A stretch of DNA of 64,000 bases from contig NZ_OZ024668.1 in assembly GCF_902497775.2 (NCBI RefSeq), positions 1,945,826-2,009,825 on the forward strand, written 5' to 3'. Below the pieces are notes generated by a model, which did not search any database, was not told the origin of the DNA, and saw nothing but the letters and a program-made list of their open reading frames with translations. Made by a program: the position numbers and the translations under genes. Shown here piece by piece: positions 28,680 to 37,897 of this stretch. The number at the start of each line of letters is the position of its first letter. Positions within the stretch are counted from its first letter, which is position 1. This DNA comes from Pseudomonas fluorescens. GTDB lineage: Bacteria > Pseudomonadota > Gammaproteobacteria > Pseudomonadales > Pseudomonadaceae.

Positions 28680-29879
28680 ATGCCCCACCCCAACGATCAC
28701 ACGCCATGGCGGGTTTTCCTGATTTTCCTGCGCTTGGGGCTGACCTCCTTCGGCGGCCCCATCGCCCATCTGGGCTACTTTCGCGACGAGTTCGTCAGGC
28801 GTCGCCGCTGGCTGAGCGAGCGCAACTATGCCGATCTTGTGGCGCTTTGCCAGTTCCTCCCGGGGCCGGCCAGCAGCCAGGTCGGCATCGCCCTGGGGTT
28901 GTCGCGCGCAGGGTATGCCGGGGCGCTGGCGGCCTGGGCGGGGTTTACCCTGCCTTCGGCATTGGCCCTGATTCTGCTTGGCCTGGGGCTCGCCGGGTAC
29001 GCCGAGGCTGTTCCCGCCGGCATCCTTCATGGCCTGAAAGTGGTGGCGGTGGCGATCGTCGCCCAGGCGGTCTGGGGCATGGCTCGCAACCTGTGCCCGG
29101 ATGTGCCACGGATGTTACTGATGGCCGTTGCCACTTGCCTGGTGCTGCTGATGCCCGCAGCCTGGGCGCAGGTAGCGGTAATCGGCGCAGCGGGCATCGC
29201 TGGCCTGGTGCTGTTCAAACCGGACAAAAGCGCCGAACACGATCCCTTGCCGATTACCGTCAGCCAGCGCGCAGGCTGCCTCTGGTTGCTGGTGTTCTTT
29301 GCCCTGTTAATGGCTTTGCCGCTGCTGGCCGAACTTTCGGCCAGCCCGACCCTGAGCATGATCGATGCCTTCTATCGCACCGGCTCTCTGGTGTTCGGTG
29401 GCGGCCACGTAATGCTGCCATTGCTGCAGGCCGAAGTGGTCCCCAACGGTTGGGTCAGCAACGAAACGTTTCTGGCGGGCTATGGCGCCACCCAGGCAGT
29501 GCCAGGCCCGTTGTTTACCTTCGCCGCCTTTCTTGGCGCCTCGATGCACGGCCCGCAGTCCGCTTGGCTGGGGGCGGTGCTGTGCCTGCTGGCAATCTTT
29601 ACCCCGTCGTTTCTGCTGGTGTTCGCTGCGCTGCCGTTCTGGGAGCGCCTGCGCAGCAACCAGCGCATGCAGGCGGCGATGCTGGGCATCAATGCGGCGG
29701 TGGTGGGGCTGCTGCTGGCGGCGCTGTATCAGCCGGTGTGGACCAGCGCCATCCTCCAGCCCCTGGACGTTGCCCTGGCGCTGCTGGCCCTGGTGGCGCT
29801 GATGTTCTGCAAGCTGCCGCCGTGGTTGGTGGTGATCGGCTGTGGTCTGGGCGGGCAGCTGTTGAGCCTGCGCTATTGA
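28680..29879 (+). CDS. chrA: Chromate transporter ChrA
   Basis: 399 residues, long-chain (two-domain) CHR family. The first half has FLRLGLTSFGGPIAHLGYF and CQFLPGPASSQVGIALG; the second half repeats the pattern as GSLVFGGGHVMLPLL and ATQAVPGPLFTFAAFLG. These GGP and PGP motifs are the CHR signatures. ChrA exports chromate across the inner membrane. No chrB regulator is adjacent. Confidence 0.92.
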   Translation: MPHPNDHTPWRVFLIFLRLGLTSFGGPIAHLGYFRDEFVRRRRWLSERNYADLVALCQFLPGPASSQVGIALGLSRAGYAGALAAWAGFTLPSALALILLGLGLAGYAEAVPAGILHGLKVVAVAIVAQAVWGMARNLCPDVPRMLLMAVATCLVLLMPAAWAQVAVIGAAGIAGLVLFKPDKSAEHDPLPITVSQRAGCLWLLVFFALLMALPLLAELSASPTLSMIDAFYRTGSLVFGGGHVMLPLLQAEVVPNGWVSNETFLAGYGATQAVPGPLFTFAAFLGASMHGPQSAWLGAVLCLLAIFTPSFLLVFAALPFWERLRSNQRMQAAMLGINAAVVGLLLAALYQPVWTSAILQPLDVALALLALVALMFCKLPPWLVVIGCGLGGQLLSLRY

Positions 29880-30093
29880 ATTGCGGCTTGGGCACCCGGC
29901 GCCGCTCAACGCTTACAGAATTTGAAATAGTTTCACGCTGTGAGAAAAGCCTGCTGCAATTGTAGGATCACATCCCCAATTGATTTCAGGTTGATATGAC
30001 TTCGTTTTCGGAGCCCCCCAGTACCCGGCCGTCCCGGCCATTCTCCCGTCCTTGTGACGTCTCCCGTCCGTTCTCGCACATGAGTGATCGCCC

Positions 30094-31665
30094 ATGGAAT
30101 GGCTAGCCGACCCCACGGCCTGGCTGGGCCTTGCCACGCTGATTGTGCTGGAACTGGTACTGGGTATCGATAACCTGGTGTTCATCGCCATCCTTGCCGA
30201 CAAACTGCCGCCCCATCAGCGCGACCGTGCGCGGGTGATCGGCTTGTCGCTGGCGTTGATCATGCGCCTGGGCCTGCTGGCCAGTATCTCGTGGATGGTG
30301 ACCCTTACCGCGCCGCTGTTCGAGGTGTTCGACAAGAGCTTCTCGGGCCGTGACCTGATCATGCTCTTCGGTGGTGTGTTCCTGTTGTTCAAGGCCACCA
30401 TGGAGCTGCATGAGCGCCTTGAAGGGCATGTTGCCCAGAACAACGGCAGCCTGCGTCACGCCGCGTTCTGGCCGATTGTCGCGCAGATCGTGGTGCTTGA
30501 CGCGGTGTTCTCCCTGGACGCGGTAATCACCGCCGTGGGCATGGTCGAGGAGCTGTCGATCATGATGATCGCGGTGATCTTCTCCATCGGCATCATGATC
30601 GTTGCCAGCAAACCGTTGACCCGCTTCGTCAACAATCACCCGACAGTGATCATGCTGTGCCTGGGCTTCTTGATGATGATCGGCTTCAGCCTGACCGCCG
30701 AGGGCCTGGGCTTTCATATTCCAAAAGGCTATCTGTATGCCGCTATCGGGTTCTCGATCCTCATCGAGCTGTTCAACCAGTTGGCCCGGGCCCGCCGCAA
30801 GCGCAGCTTGCAACAACACCGGCCGCTGCGTGAGCGCACTGCCCACGCGGTACTACGCCTGCTGGGTGGGCGCAGGGTGGAGGCTGATGACGTCGGCGAG
30901 GAGATTGCCGACCTGGTCGAGGGTGGCGAAGAACAGGTGCTGTTCGACCGCCGTGAGCGGGTGATGATCAGCGGCGTGCTGAACCTTGCAGAGCGGCCGA
31001 TCAAGACCGTGATGACGGTTCGCGCCAAGGTCGATGCCATCGACCTGGCACAGCCGGCCGAGGCGATTCGTACTGCTCTGATGCATTCGTCCTACTCGCG
31101 CCTGCCGTTGATTCGTGAGGGGCGCATCGAAGAACCCTTGGGCTTCGTGCACAAGAAGGAGCTGCTCAAGGAGTTGCTGGCTGGCAATCAGCCGGACCTG
31201 GAAAGCCTGGCCCGGGCGCCATTGAACCTGCTGGAGAGTTTCAGCATCCTCAATGCCCTGGAGCAGATGCGCAGCCAGTCGACGCACATTGCCTTCGTGG
31301 TCAACGAGTTCGGTGATTTCACCGGGGTGCTGACCATGACCGACATCCTTGAATCCATCGCCGGTGAATTGCCCGATGCCAGTGAAGTGGAAGGGCCGGG
31401 CATCGTCGAAGACGAGCAGGGCTTTGTCGTCAGCGGCGCCCTGAACCTTAGCCAGATTCACGCGCGCACCGGTTTTGCCGCCAAGCCCACCGAGGACTAC
31501 CAGACCCTCGCCGGCCTGGTCATGAGCCTACTTGATCGTTTGCCGATGGTCGGCGACAGCCTGGTGTGGGACCACTGGAAGATGACCGTGGTCGCGGTGG
31601 AAGAGCGCCGCGTGCGGGAAGTGCGCCTTACACCGAACGCCGCCGTTGACGCAGCAGGTGCCTGA
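30094..31665 (+). CDS. TerC-domain membrane protein with CBS and CorC/HlyC domains (YoaE/YegH-like)
   Basis: 523 residues. Residues 1-235 are a TerC-type membrane domain ([31 protein letters not shown] with metal-binding aspartates); residues about 285-420 hold two CBS domains ([39 protein letters not shown]); the C-terminal 90 residues are a CorC/HlyC transporter-associated domain. It is likely a metal-ion transporter of the inner membrane, possibly for manganese. Its last 38 bases overlap the convergent EamA gene. Confidence 0.88.
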   Translation: MEWLADPTAWLGLATLIVLELVLGIDNLVFIAILADKLPPHQRDRARVIGLSLALIMRLGLLASISWMVTLTAPLFEVFDKSFSGRDLIMLFGGVFLLFKATMELHERLEGHVAQNNGSLRHAAFWPIVAQIVVLDAVFSLDAVITAVGMVEELSIMMIAVIFSIGIMIVASKPLTRFVNNHPTVIMLCLGFLMMIGFSLTAEGLGFHIPKGYLYAAIGFSILIELFNQLARARRKRSLQQHRPLRERTAHAVLRLLGGRRVEADDVGEEIADLVEGGEEQVLFDRRERVMISGVLNLAERPIKTVMTVRAKVDAIDLAQPAEAIRTALMHSSYSRLPLIREGRIEEPLGFVHKKELLKELLAGNQPDLESLARAPLNLLESFSILNALEQMRSQSTHIAFVVNEFGDFTGVLTMTDILESIAGELPDASEVEGPGIVEDEQGFVVSGALNLSQIHARTGFAAKPTEDYQTLAGLVMSLLDRLPMVGDSLVWDHWKMTVVAVEERRVREVRLTPNAAVDAAGA

Positions 31666-32515
31666 CGCCTTCTGCGATCAACACCAGCACCGCCAGCCAG
31701 ATCGGCAGGTAGGTCAGCCACTGGTCGGGGCCAATGGTCTCGCCCAGGAGCAGGGCCACGGCCACCAGCAACACAGGTTCGACATAGCTGAGCAGGCCGA
31801 ACAGGCTGAAGGCCAGCAGGCGGCTGGCCAGCACATAACAGATCAGCGCCAGGGCGCTGATCACCCCAAGCAGCGGAATCAGGCCGTACAGCCCCGGATG
31901 TTCGGCCAGGTCCTGGGCTGACAGCGGCCCTTGAATGACGAAGTACAGCGCTGCGGGCAGCAACAGGCACATGTCGGCCCACAAGCCGCCCAGATGGTCG
32001 GTAGCGCATTTGCGCCGCAGTACGAAGTACAACGGATAGCCCCCGGCCACCAGCAGGGTTTCCCAGGCAAAGCTGCCGTGCTGGTAAAGCTCATGGCCGA
32101 CACCGGTGATCGCGCAGGCCACCGCCACTTTCTGCAGCCGCGACAGGCGTTCGCCATAGACCAGCCGACCGGTCAGGACCATGGTCAGCGGCAAGAGAAA
32201 ATAGCCCAGCGACACTTCCAGGCTGCGCCCGTGCAATGGCGCCCAGAGGAACAGCCAGAGCTGCACGCCCATCAACGATGATGTCCCCAGCAGGCCGAGC
32301 ACCAGCAAAGGCTTGCGCCGCACCCGCGCGAGCAGGCCAGTGACCAGCGGCCAGTCACGGGTAAACAGCATGAACAGGGTGACGCAGGGCAGGGTCAGGA
32401 GCATGCGCCAGCCGAACACCTCCTCGCCATCGAGCGGGGTGAGCAGCGAGGTGTAGTAGTACATCACGGCGAACAGGAACGACGCCGTGACCGATGTAAC
32501 AATGCCTTTTGACAC
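31628..32515 (-). CDS. EamA/RarD-type drug-metabolite exporter
   Basis: 295 residues with ten hydrophobic segments arranged as two EamA repeats. The N-terminal [29 protein letters not shown] resembles RarD (only the pattern Y-x-x-L-x-P-L-x-G-E is relied on). It is predicted to export a metabolite or drug. Its 3' end overlaps the end of the TerC-family gene on the other strand. Confidence 0.82.
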   Translation of the reverse strand: MSKGIVTSVTASFLFAVMYYYTSLLTPLDGEEVFGWRMLLTLPCVTLFMLFTRDWPLVTGLLARVRRKPLLVLGLLGTSSLMGVQLWLFLWAPLHGRSLEVSLGYFLLPLTMVLTGRLVYGERLSRLQKVAVACAITGVGHELYQHGSFAWETLLVAGGYPLYFVLRRKCATDHLGGLWADMCLLLPAALYFVIQGPLSAQDLAEHPGLYGLIPLLGVISALALICYVLASRLLAFSLFGLLSYVEPVLLVAVALLLGETIGPDQWLTYLPIWLAVLVLIAEGVRHLLRQRRRSV

Positions 32516-32575
32516 AAATGCCTCGGTGGGAATGTTGACAGAGCGGGGAACCCGCGATGATCTCAGGGCACAGGC

Positions 32576-34147
32576 CTAACCGGCAACCTCCGCCACCTGC
32601 GGTGCGGCTTCGGCCTGGGCTGCGAGGGCCGCGACAAAGCCCTCGATCGGCATGGGCCGGGCAAACAGGTAACCCTGCTGGAAGTCGACGTTGTGGCGCG
32701 CCAGGTAATCCCGCTGGGTTTGGTTTTCCACACCTTCGGCGACGATGCCCAGCTCAAGCTTGGCCGACAGTTCGATGATGCTGTCGAGAATGTGCAGCGA
32801 CAGGGCGTCGACACCGATCAGGGCGACGAAACTCTGGTCGATCTTCAGGTAATCGACCTTGAACTGGCGCAAATAGCTGAGGCTGGACTGTCCGGTGCCA
32901 AAGTCGTCGATGGCGATCATCACCCCCAGTTCGTGGAGTTTGGCGAACAACGTCTGGGTGACCTCGCTGGGGGCGATCAGCTTGCGTTCGGTCAGCTCCA
33001 GGGTCAGCAGGACGCGCCCGGGCGGGAAGGCAGCGAGAAAGTCCCGGCAATCGTCGTACAGGGCCAGGTCCTGGCAATGATCGGCGGTGATGTTGATGCC
33101 GACATGAAAGCCATCCTCCATCAATGGCGCATGTGGCGCCAGCAACTCGGCGGTGCGGCGCATGAGGATGCGCGTCATCGGCACGATCTGGCCGCTGTGC
33201 TCGGCGTAGGGGATGAACAGATCGGGGCGCACCAGGCCTTCGCGCGGGTGCTGCCAGCGCATCAATACTTCGGCGCCGGCCCAGCGATAATCGCCCTTGC
33301 GCACCACCGGCTGGAAGTATGGCAAAAATTCGTTGGCCTCCATGGCCCGCTGCAACTCGGCCCGCGACGAGCTGGCGCGGCGCAGCATCCAGCGGCACAC
33401 GGCGCCGGCAATCACCCCGAGAAACACCAGCAAGCCGAACAGGGCAGGGTACTCGTCGCGCATCACCTGGCCGACCTTGCCCGCTTCATAGCCGCTGTAA
33501 ATCGAGAACGGGTAGTGGCTGGAGGAGAGCCGCACCGGCGCCACTGCGGCGCAGGGGGCGATCCCTTCGTGCACCAGACCGTCCTTGCCCATCCAGTAAC
33601 GGCCGACCTGTAGCCGCAACTGGGTGTGCGGGCCGATCAGGCGCAGGGCGGTGAGCAGGTGGTCGCCATCGACGGTGCTGATGGCGCCACGCTCGCCCTC
33701 ATGGGCCCGATACACCAGCAACGGATGGCCCGGGGTCACTGAGTTGCCGTTCATCAGCCAGAGTTTGCCGTCGACATAGTCGCTGGCGTTGACCGGTTCG
33801 CTGTATGGGCCGAACAACGAGCTGCAATACAGCTCGTTGCGGTACACCAGGTTGGTGGAGCGCACGAAGGAGCGGCGGGTGACCTGATCGCGCAAGGCCA
33901 GTTTTTCCTCCATGCACGGCAGCCCGGCCAGCGGCAGCAGCGACTTGGCCGCGCCGGAGATGTTGTCGAGGATCAGTTCCACCTGGGCCACCACCTGCTG
34001 CGCCGTGGCCTGGCTGCGGGCGTCAAGCTCGCGCTCGGCCTGCAGGTGCATGATCGCCAGGCCGCAGAGCACCGGTACGGCGCCAACCGCCCACGGCAGC
34101 AGGGCGCGCAAGGTCCAGCGTCCGGGGCGTTTTACCGTGAGCGGCAT
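32576..34147 (-). CDS. CSS-motif EAL-domain c-di-GMP phosphodiesterase
   Basis: 523 residues: membrane segment at about 15-35, periplasmic CSS domain with the YCSSLFG motif and a second cysteine (PCMEEK), membrane segment near 235-255, then an EAL domain. Catalytic residues are present: AGAEVLMRW (EVL in place of EAL), ELTERKL, IDDFGTGQSSL, LKIDQSF, AEGVEN and QGYLFARP. In this family a periplasmic disulfide and DegP/DsbA control activity. It should hydrolyse c-di-GMP and lower biofilm. The start at 34147 is preferred over a 42-codon extension. Confidence 0.9.
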   Translation of the reverse strand: MPLTVKRPGRWTLRALLPWAVGAVPVLCGLAIMHLQAERELDARSQATAQQVVAQVELILDNISGAAKSLLPLAGLPCMEEKLALRDQVTRRSFVRSTNLVYRNELYCSSLFGPYSEPVNASDYVDGKLWLMNGNSVTPGHPLLVYRAHEGERGAISTVDGDHLLTALRLIGPHTQLRLQVGRYWMGKDGLVHEGIAPCAAVAPVRLSSSHYPFSIYSGYEAGKVGQVMRDEYPALFGLLVFLGVIAGAVCRWMLRRASSSRAELQRAMEANEFLPYFQPVVRKGDYRWAGAEVLMRWQHPREGLVRPDLFIPYAEHSGQIVPMTRILMRRTAELLAPHAPLMEDGFHVGINITADHCQDLALYDDCRDFLAAFPPGRVLLTLELTERKLIAPSEVTQTLFAKLHELGVMIAIDDFGTGQSSLSYLRQFKVDYLKIDQSFVALIGVDALSLHILDSIIELSAKLELGIVAEGVENQTQRDYLARHNVDFQQGYLFARPMPIEGFVAALAAQAEAAPQVAEVAG

Positions 34148-34245
34148 GGCGGCTAACCTGTAAGGGCGGGGAATGAAAACGGCTGTGTGCCTAGGATAGC
34201 CGTTCGTCAACGCTCGGGCGTCAACTAAAGTGCGGACAAATTGGT

Positions 34246-34272
34246 TTACGCACTGTAGAATCACGTTACGCA
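34246..34272. promoter_or_regulatory. Direct repeats TTACGCA in the EAL-hpd gap
   Basis: TTACGCA occurs at 34246-34252 and 34266-34272, exactly two helical turns apart, in the 324-base divergent gap between the EAL gene and hpd. The spacing suits a regulator of either gene. Nothing else in the gap looks like a gene. Confidence 0.35.
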
Positions 34273-34471
34273 TACAATAATAAGGTTCTCCACCTTCGGG
34301 GAATCAACCCGCCGAGAATGGGTCCATATGAAGTGTCATGGGTTCAAGCTGATTTATGGTGACTACCTCGCCAGAAGTGTGAGGGGCATCTCTTGCGCGC
34401 CACCACGCCTGCTCGACATCTATAGCAATTAACAACCGTTATTTACCCGCTTTGATGATGAGGAAACGAGC

Positions 34472-35548
34472 ATGGCTGATATCTTTGAAAACCCGATGGG
34501 CCTGATGGGCTTTGAATTCATCGAGTTCGCATCGCCGACCCCGGGCGCCCTGGAACCGATCTTCCAGATCATGGGTTTCACCAAGGTGGCTTCCCACCGC
34601 TCCAAAGACGTGCACCTGTACCGCCAGGGCGGTATCAACCTGATCCTGAACAACGAACCGAAAAGCGTCGCGTCGTACTTCGCCGCCGAGCATGGTCCAT
34701 CGGTCTGCGGCATGGCCTTCCGTGTGCGTAACGCCCACGAAGCCTATGCCCGCGCTCTGGAACTGGGCGCCCAGCCGGTGGAAATCGAAACCGGCCCGAT
34801 GGAGCTGCGTCTGCCGGCGATCAAGGGCATTGGCGGCGCGCCGCTGTACCTGATCGACCGTTTCGAGGAAGGCAGCTCGATCTATGACATCGACTTCAAC
34901 TTCATCGAAGGTGTCGATCGTCATCCGGTCGGTGCGGGCCTGAAGATCATCGATCACCTGACCCACAACGTTTACCGCGGACGCATGGCCTACTGGGCCG
35001 GCTTCTACGAGAAGCTGTTCAACTTCCGCGAGATCCGTTACTTCGACATCAAGGGCGAATACACCGGCCTGACCTCCAAGGCCATGACCGCGCCCGATGG
35101 CATGATCCGTATCCCGCTGAACGAAGAATCGTCCAAGGGCGCCGGGCAGATCGAAGAGTTCCTGATGCAGTTCAACGGCGAAGGCATCCAGCACGTGGCC
35201 TTCCTCTGCGACAACCTGCTCGAGAGCTGGGACGCCCTGAAGAAACTCGGTATGCGCTTCATGACCGCGCCGCCAGACACCTACTACGAAATGCTCGAAG
35301 GTCGTCTGCCAGGTCACGGTGAGCCGGTTGGCGAGCTGCAGAGTCGTGGCATCCTGCTCGACGGCTCTTCCGAGGCCGGTGACAAGCGCCTGCTCCTGCA
35401 GATTTTCTCGGAAACCCTGATGGGCCCGGTGTTCTTCGAATTCATCCAGCGCAAGGGTGACGATGGCTTCGGTGAAGGTAACTTCAAGGCCTTGTTCGAG
35501 TCGATCGAGCGTGACCAGGTTCGTCGCGGTGTGCTGAGCACCGATTGA
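34472..35548 (+). CDS. hpd: 4-hydroxyphenylpyruvate dioxygenase
   Basis: 358 residues, full-length HPPD. Iron ligands are visible: [16 protein letters not shown] (first histidine), [11 protein letters not shown] (second histidine) and [21 protein letters not shown] (glutamate and the signature C-terminus, patterns only). It converts 4-hydroxyphenylpyruvate to homogentisate in tyrosine degradation. A strong ribosome site GAGGAAA precedes the ATG. It is a single-gene unit closed by a terminator; homogentisate genes are not in the window. Confidence 0.97.
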   Translation: MADIFENPMGLMGFEFIEFASPTPGALEPIFQIMGFTKVASHRSKDVHLYRQGGINLILNNEPKSVASYFAAEHGPSVCGMAFRVRNAHEAYARALELGAQPVEIETGPMELRLPAIKGIGGAPLYLIDRFEEGSSIYDIDFNFIEGVDRHPVGAGLKIIDHLTHNVYRGRMAYWAGFYEKLFNFREIRYFDIKGEYTGLTSKAMTAPDGMIRIPLNEESSKGAGQIEEFLMQFNGEGIQHVAFLCDNLLESWDALKKLGMRFMTAPPDTYYEMLEGRLPGHGEPVGELQSRGILLDGSSEAGDKRLLLQIFSETLMGPVFFEFIQRKGDDGFGEGNFKALFESIERDQVRRGVLSTD

Positions 35549-35563
35549 TCCTGGCAGTAACTG

Positions 35564-35599
35564 AAAAAGGCCATTGAGCGTTTGCTCAATGGCCTTTTT
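35564..35599. terminator. Bidirectional rho-independent terminator after hpd
   Basis: GGCCATTGAGC and GCTCAATGGCC form a perfect 11-bp stem with a GTTT loop, flanked by AAAAA and TTTTT. It can stop both hpd and the convergent orphan CSS gene that ends ten bases further on. Confidence 0.93.
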
Positions 35600-35608
35600 C
35601 ATGGGCGA

Positions 35609-36409
35609 TCAGAACGTCGGCAAGGAAGGTTTGCGGCGTTGCCTGAACAAGCCCCAGTAAGCCACCGCAGCGGTGAGGATGCCGACCAGCAGCAATGAGG
35701 GCGCGGTGGAGGACATGGCCTGGATCAGGATCTTGCGGGTGTGGCCATCGGGGTAACCGGCATGCACGGTGTAGCCGTATTTATCCGAGACCATGCGTTG
35801 GTTGTCTTCTTCATGATTTGGCACCTGAGCGGCGGCGCCGCTGCCGCTTGCCCAGACGAATTCGCTGCCGAACTGCAGGGCCAGGACGATGCCATTCTTG
35901 AAGCCTTGCAGCTCCGATTGCAGGGTGCGCGCATCGCTGATGGCAACAACGCCCATAGGATAATCCTGCAGGCGATAGTGCAGTACCGGCGTGTTCGGAG
36001 TGATTTCGTTGTGCATGTCCAGGCGCAGACGCTGGTTGAAGTAGCTGCCCGGGTCGATTGGCGTATCGAAGGTGCCAAGCAGGGTACTGCAATAGCCTCG
36101 GTTTTCCTTGACCAGCACCAGCGAACGCACGCTGGGTTGCTTCAAGGCTTCCTGGCGCAAGGTCGGCAGGACTTTCTCGCAGCGTTGTCCGGCCAGCCCG
36201 AGCACGGCAATGCTGCTGCTGTGCATGGCATCAATGACTCGGTCGATGGCATAAATGGCCTCAATGGCGGACACCTCGGCGGTTTCTTCCTGTTTGCGTT
36301 CGACCTGCACTGCCAGCACCAGCAGCCCACATGCTACGGGCGCCAGGCCGATCAGCAGGGTTATCAGAAACTCGAGCAGGCTGCGGCCGGCAATGCGGGG
36401 TGGAGCCAT
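35609..36409 (-). CDS. Orphan CSS-motif sensor protein without output domain
   Basis: 266 residues with the layout of the sensor half of CSS-EAL proteins: membrane segment about 12-34, periplasmic CSS domain with cysteines in RCEKVL and GYCSTLLG, membrane segment about 238-258, then only RQRRKPSLPTF in the cytoplasm. The EAL domain is absent and no EAL remnant follows; the gene stops ten bases before the hpd terminator. It may modulate full CSS-EAL proteins by pairing with them or compete for DsbA/DegP; this is inference. The neighbouring EAL protein at 32576-34147 shares the domain. Confidence 0.75.
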   Translation of the reverse strand: MAPPRIAGRSLLEFLITLLIGLAPVACGLLVLAVQVERKQEETAEVSAIEAIYAIDRVIDAMHSSSIAVLGLAGQRCEKVLPTLRQEALKQPSVRSLVLVKENRGYCSTLLGTFDTPIDPGSYFNQRLRLDMHNEITPNTPVLHYRLQDYPMGVVAISDARTLQSELQGFKNGIVLALQFGSEFVWASGSGAAAQVPNHEEDNQRMVSDKYGYTVHAGYPDGHTRKILIQAMSSTAPSLLLVGILTAAVAYWGLFRQRRKPSLPTF

Positions 36410-36546
36410 GATTGCACCTCTATGCTGAACAGGAACCCGACCGTCCTGGCCGGGCGATACTCGTCAGCATAAAGAGTGCGATCAGCGGCGGCTGTAGGCC
36501 GCGTTTACCCGGGGTGAAGTACCAATCGGCAATCCGGGTAAGCGCC

Positions 36547-37242
36547 TCAGTGTTTTTTCAGCGCGGCCACGACCAGTTCAGCCACCGCGCTCCCTGATGC
36601 GGGGTTCTGGCCGGTAATCAGGCGTCCTTCCTTCTGGTCGGCAATAGCGAAGGCCTGCCAGGGCTCTTCGGCCTTGAGGTACAACCCGCCACGGGCCTTG
36701 AGCTCGGTTTCGGTCAGGTACGGAACCACTTTGTCCAGTTCCACCAGTTTCTCTTCCGTGTCGGAAAAACCGGTTACCTCGCGATCCTTGACCAGCAGGG
36801 TGTTGTCACTGAGCTTGATATTGAGCAGGCCGACCGCGCCATGGCACACCGACGCCACTACACCGCCAGCCTCGAAGATGCGCCGGGCCAGGTCCTGCAG
36901 CTCGCTGTTGTCAGGGAAGTCCCAGATCACGCCATGCCCACCGGCATAGTAAATGGCGCAGTAGTCCTGGGCCTTGACCTCTCCGGGGCTCAGGGTTTTG
37001 CCCAGGCGGTTCATGAACGTCTTGTTCTGGTACCACTCCCAGTCGATATCCGCCGCCATCTGCAGGCTGTGCGGGTCAATCGGCACGTAACCGCCGGTCG
37101 GGCTCAGGTAGTCGACCTTGAACCCAGCCTTTTCAACCTTTTCGACAAAGTGCACTGCCTCGCCCAGCCACAGTCCGGTGGCGCGTTTAAGCGTCGGGTA
37201 TTTGGCCGTATTGGTCAGCACCACCAGTATTTTCTTGCTCAT
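36547..37242 (-). CDS. DJ-1/PfpI family protein (Hsp31-like)
   Basis: 231 residues, type 1 glutamine amidotransferase-like fold. The nucleophile elbow ASVCHGAVGLL supplies cysteine and histidine, and YAGGHGVIWDFPDN with TLSPGEV matches the Hsp31/HchA branch that acts as glyoxalase, deglycase or holding chaperone. It is probably cytoplasmic and stress-related. The catalytic residues are intact. The gene is transcribed away from the cytosine deaminase gene. Confidence 0.85.
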   Translation of the reverse strand: MSKKILVVLTNTAKYPTLKRATGLWLGEAVHFVEKVEKAGFKVDYLSPTGGYVPIDPHSLQMAADIDWEWYQNKTFMNRLGKTLSPGEVKAQDYCAIYYAGGHGVIWDFPDNSELQDLARRIFEAGGVVASVCHGAVGLLNIKLSDNTLLVKDREVTGFSDTEEKLVELDKVVPYLTETELKARGGLYLKAEEPWQAFAIADQKEGRLITGQNPASGSAVAELVVAALKKH

Positions 37243-37397
37243 CGCAACGCTCCCTATACTGGAACGGACCCGGACTGCCCGGGTCGCAGAGGAGAAACCT
37301 GTTCAGCATAGTAGCGACTGGCATGGATGCCATTCCCCGCTGGCGTTATGCTAGCCTGCGAGGAAAGTCAGCATTGCCACAGGGAGTCGACCAACGG

Positions 37398-37856
37398 ATG
37401 AGCACTATGACCCAAGACGTGGATGCGTTTATGCAAGCGGCCATCGAAGAGGCGAGCAAAGGCCGCCAAGAGGGCGGCATTCCCATCGGTTCGGTGCTGG
37501 TCCATGACAACCGGATCATCGGCCGTGGCCACAACCGCCGCGTGCAACAGAGCAGTGCGATCCTGCACGGCGAAATGGACGCCCTGGAAAACGCCGGTCG
37601 CCTGCCGGCCAGCGTCTATGCCCAGGCGACCCTGTACACCACCTTGTCACCGTGCCCGATGTGCAGCGGGGCGATCCTGCTGTATGGCATCAAGCGCGTC
37701 ATTGTTGGCGAAAACCAGACCTTCATGGGCGAAGAGGCCTTGCTCAAGGCCCGCGGTGTCGACGTGCAGGTGCTGCACAATGATAACTGCGTCAAGTTGA
37801 TGAGCGATTTTATCAAGGAGTGCCCTGAACTCTGGAACGAAGATATCGGCGTCTAG
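37398..37856 (+). CDS. Yeast-type cytosine deaminase (nucleoside/nucleobase deaminase)
   Basis: 152 residues of the cytidine deaminase fold. H57-G-E59 (ILHGEMDALENAGRLP) and C86-P-M-C89 (SPCPMC) form the zinc site; GAILLYGIKRVIVGEN and the C-terminal WNEDIGV with D149 follow the yeast Fcy1 sequence pattern, where the matching residues are H62, E64, C91, C94 and D155. It should deaminate cytosine to uracil, rather than being the larger CodA-type amidohydrolase used by enteric bacteria. The start chosen is the ATG at 37398; an ATG three codons later is also possible. Confidence 0.85.
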   Translation: MSTMTQDVDAFMQAAIEEASKGRQEGGIPIGSVLVHDNRIIGRGHNRRVQQSSAILHGEMDALENAGRLPASVYAQATLYTTLSPCPMCSGAILLYGIKRVIVGENQTFMGEEALLKARGVDVQVLHNDNCVKLMSDFIKECPELWNEDIGV

Positions 37857-37897
37857 GTCCGATTGTTCAGACCCCCAGCCCCCAGCCGAGCTTGCCC

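Noticed and set aside
29880..30093. Possible yybP-ykoY manganese riboswitch before the TerC-family gene
   Set aside because: TerC genes often carry one, but neither the conserved GGGGAGTAG-like box nor a matching hairpin set is visible in this gap.
34276..34283. AATAATAA as a Crc motif for hpd
   Set aside because: It is about 190 bases from the hpd start codon and not near a ribosome site, unlike the two motifs at 26051 and 27838.
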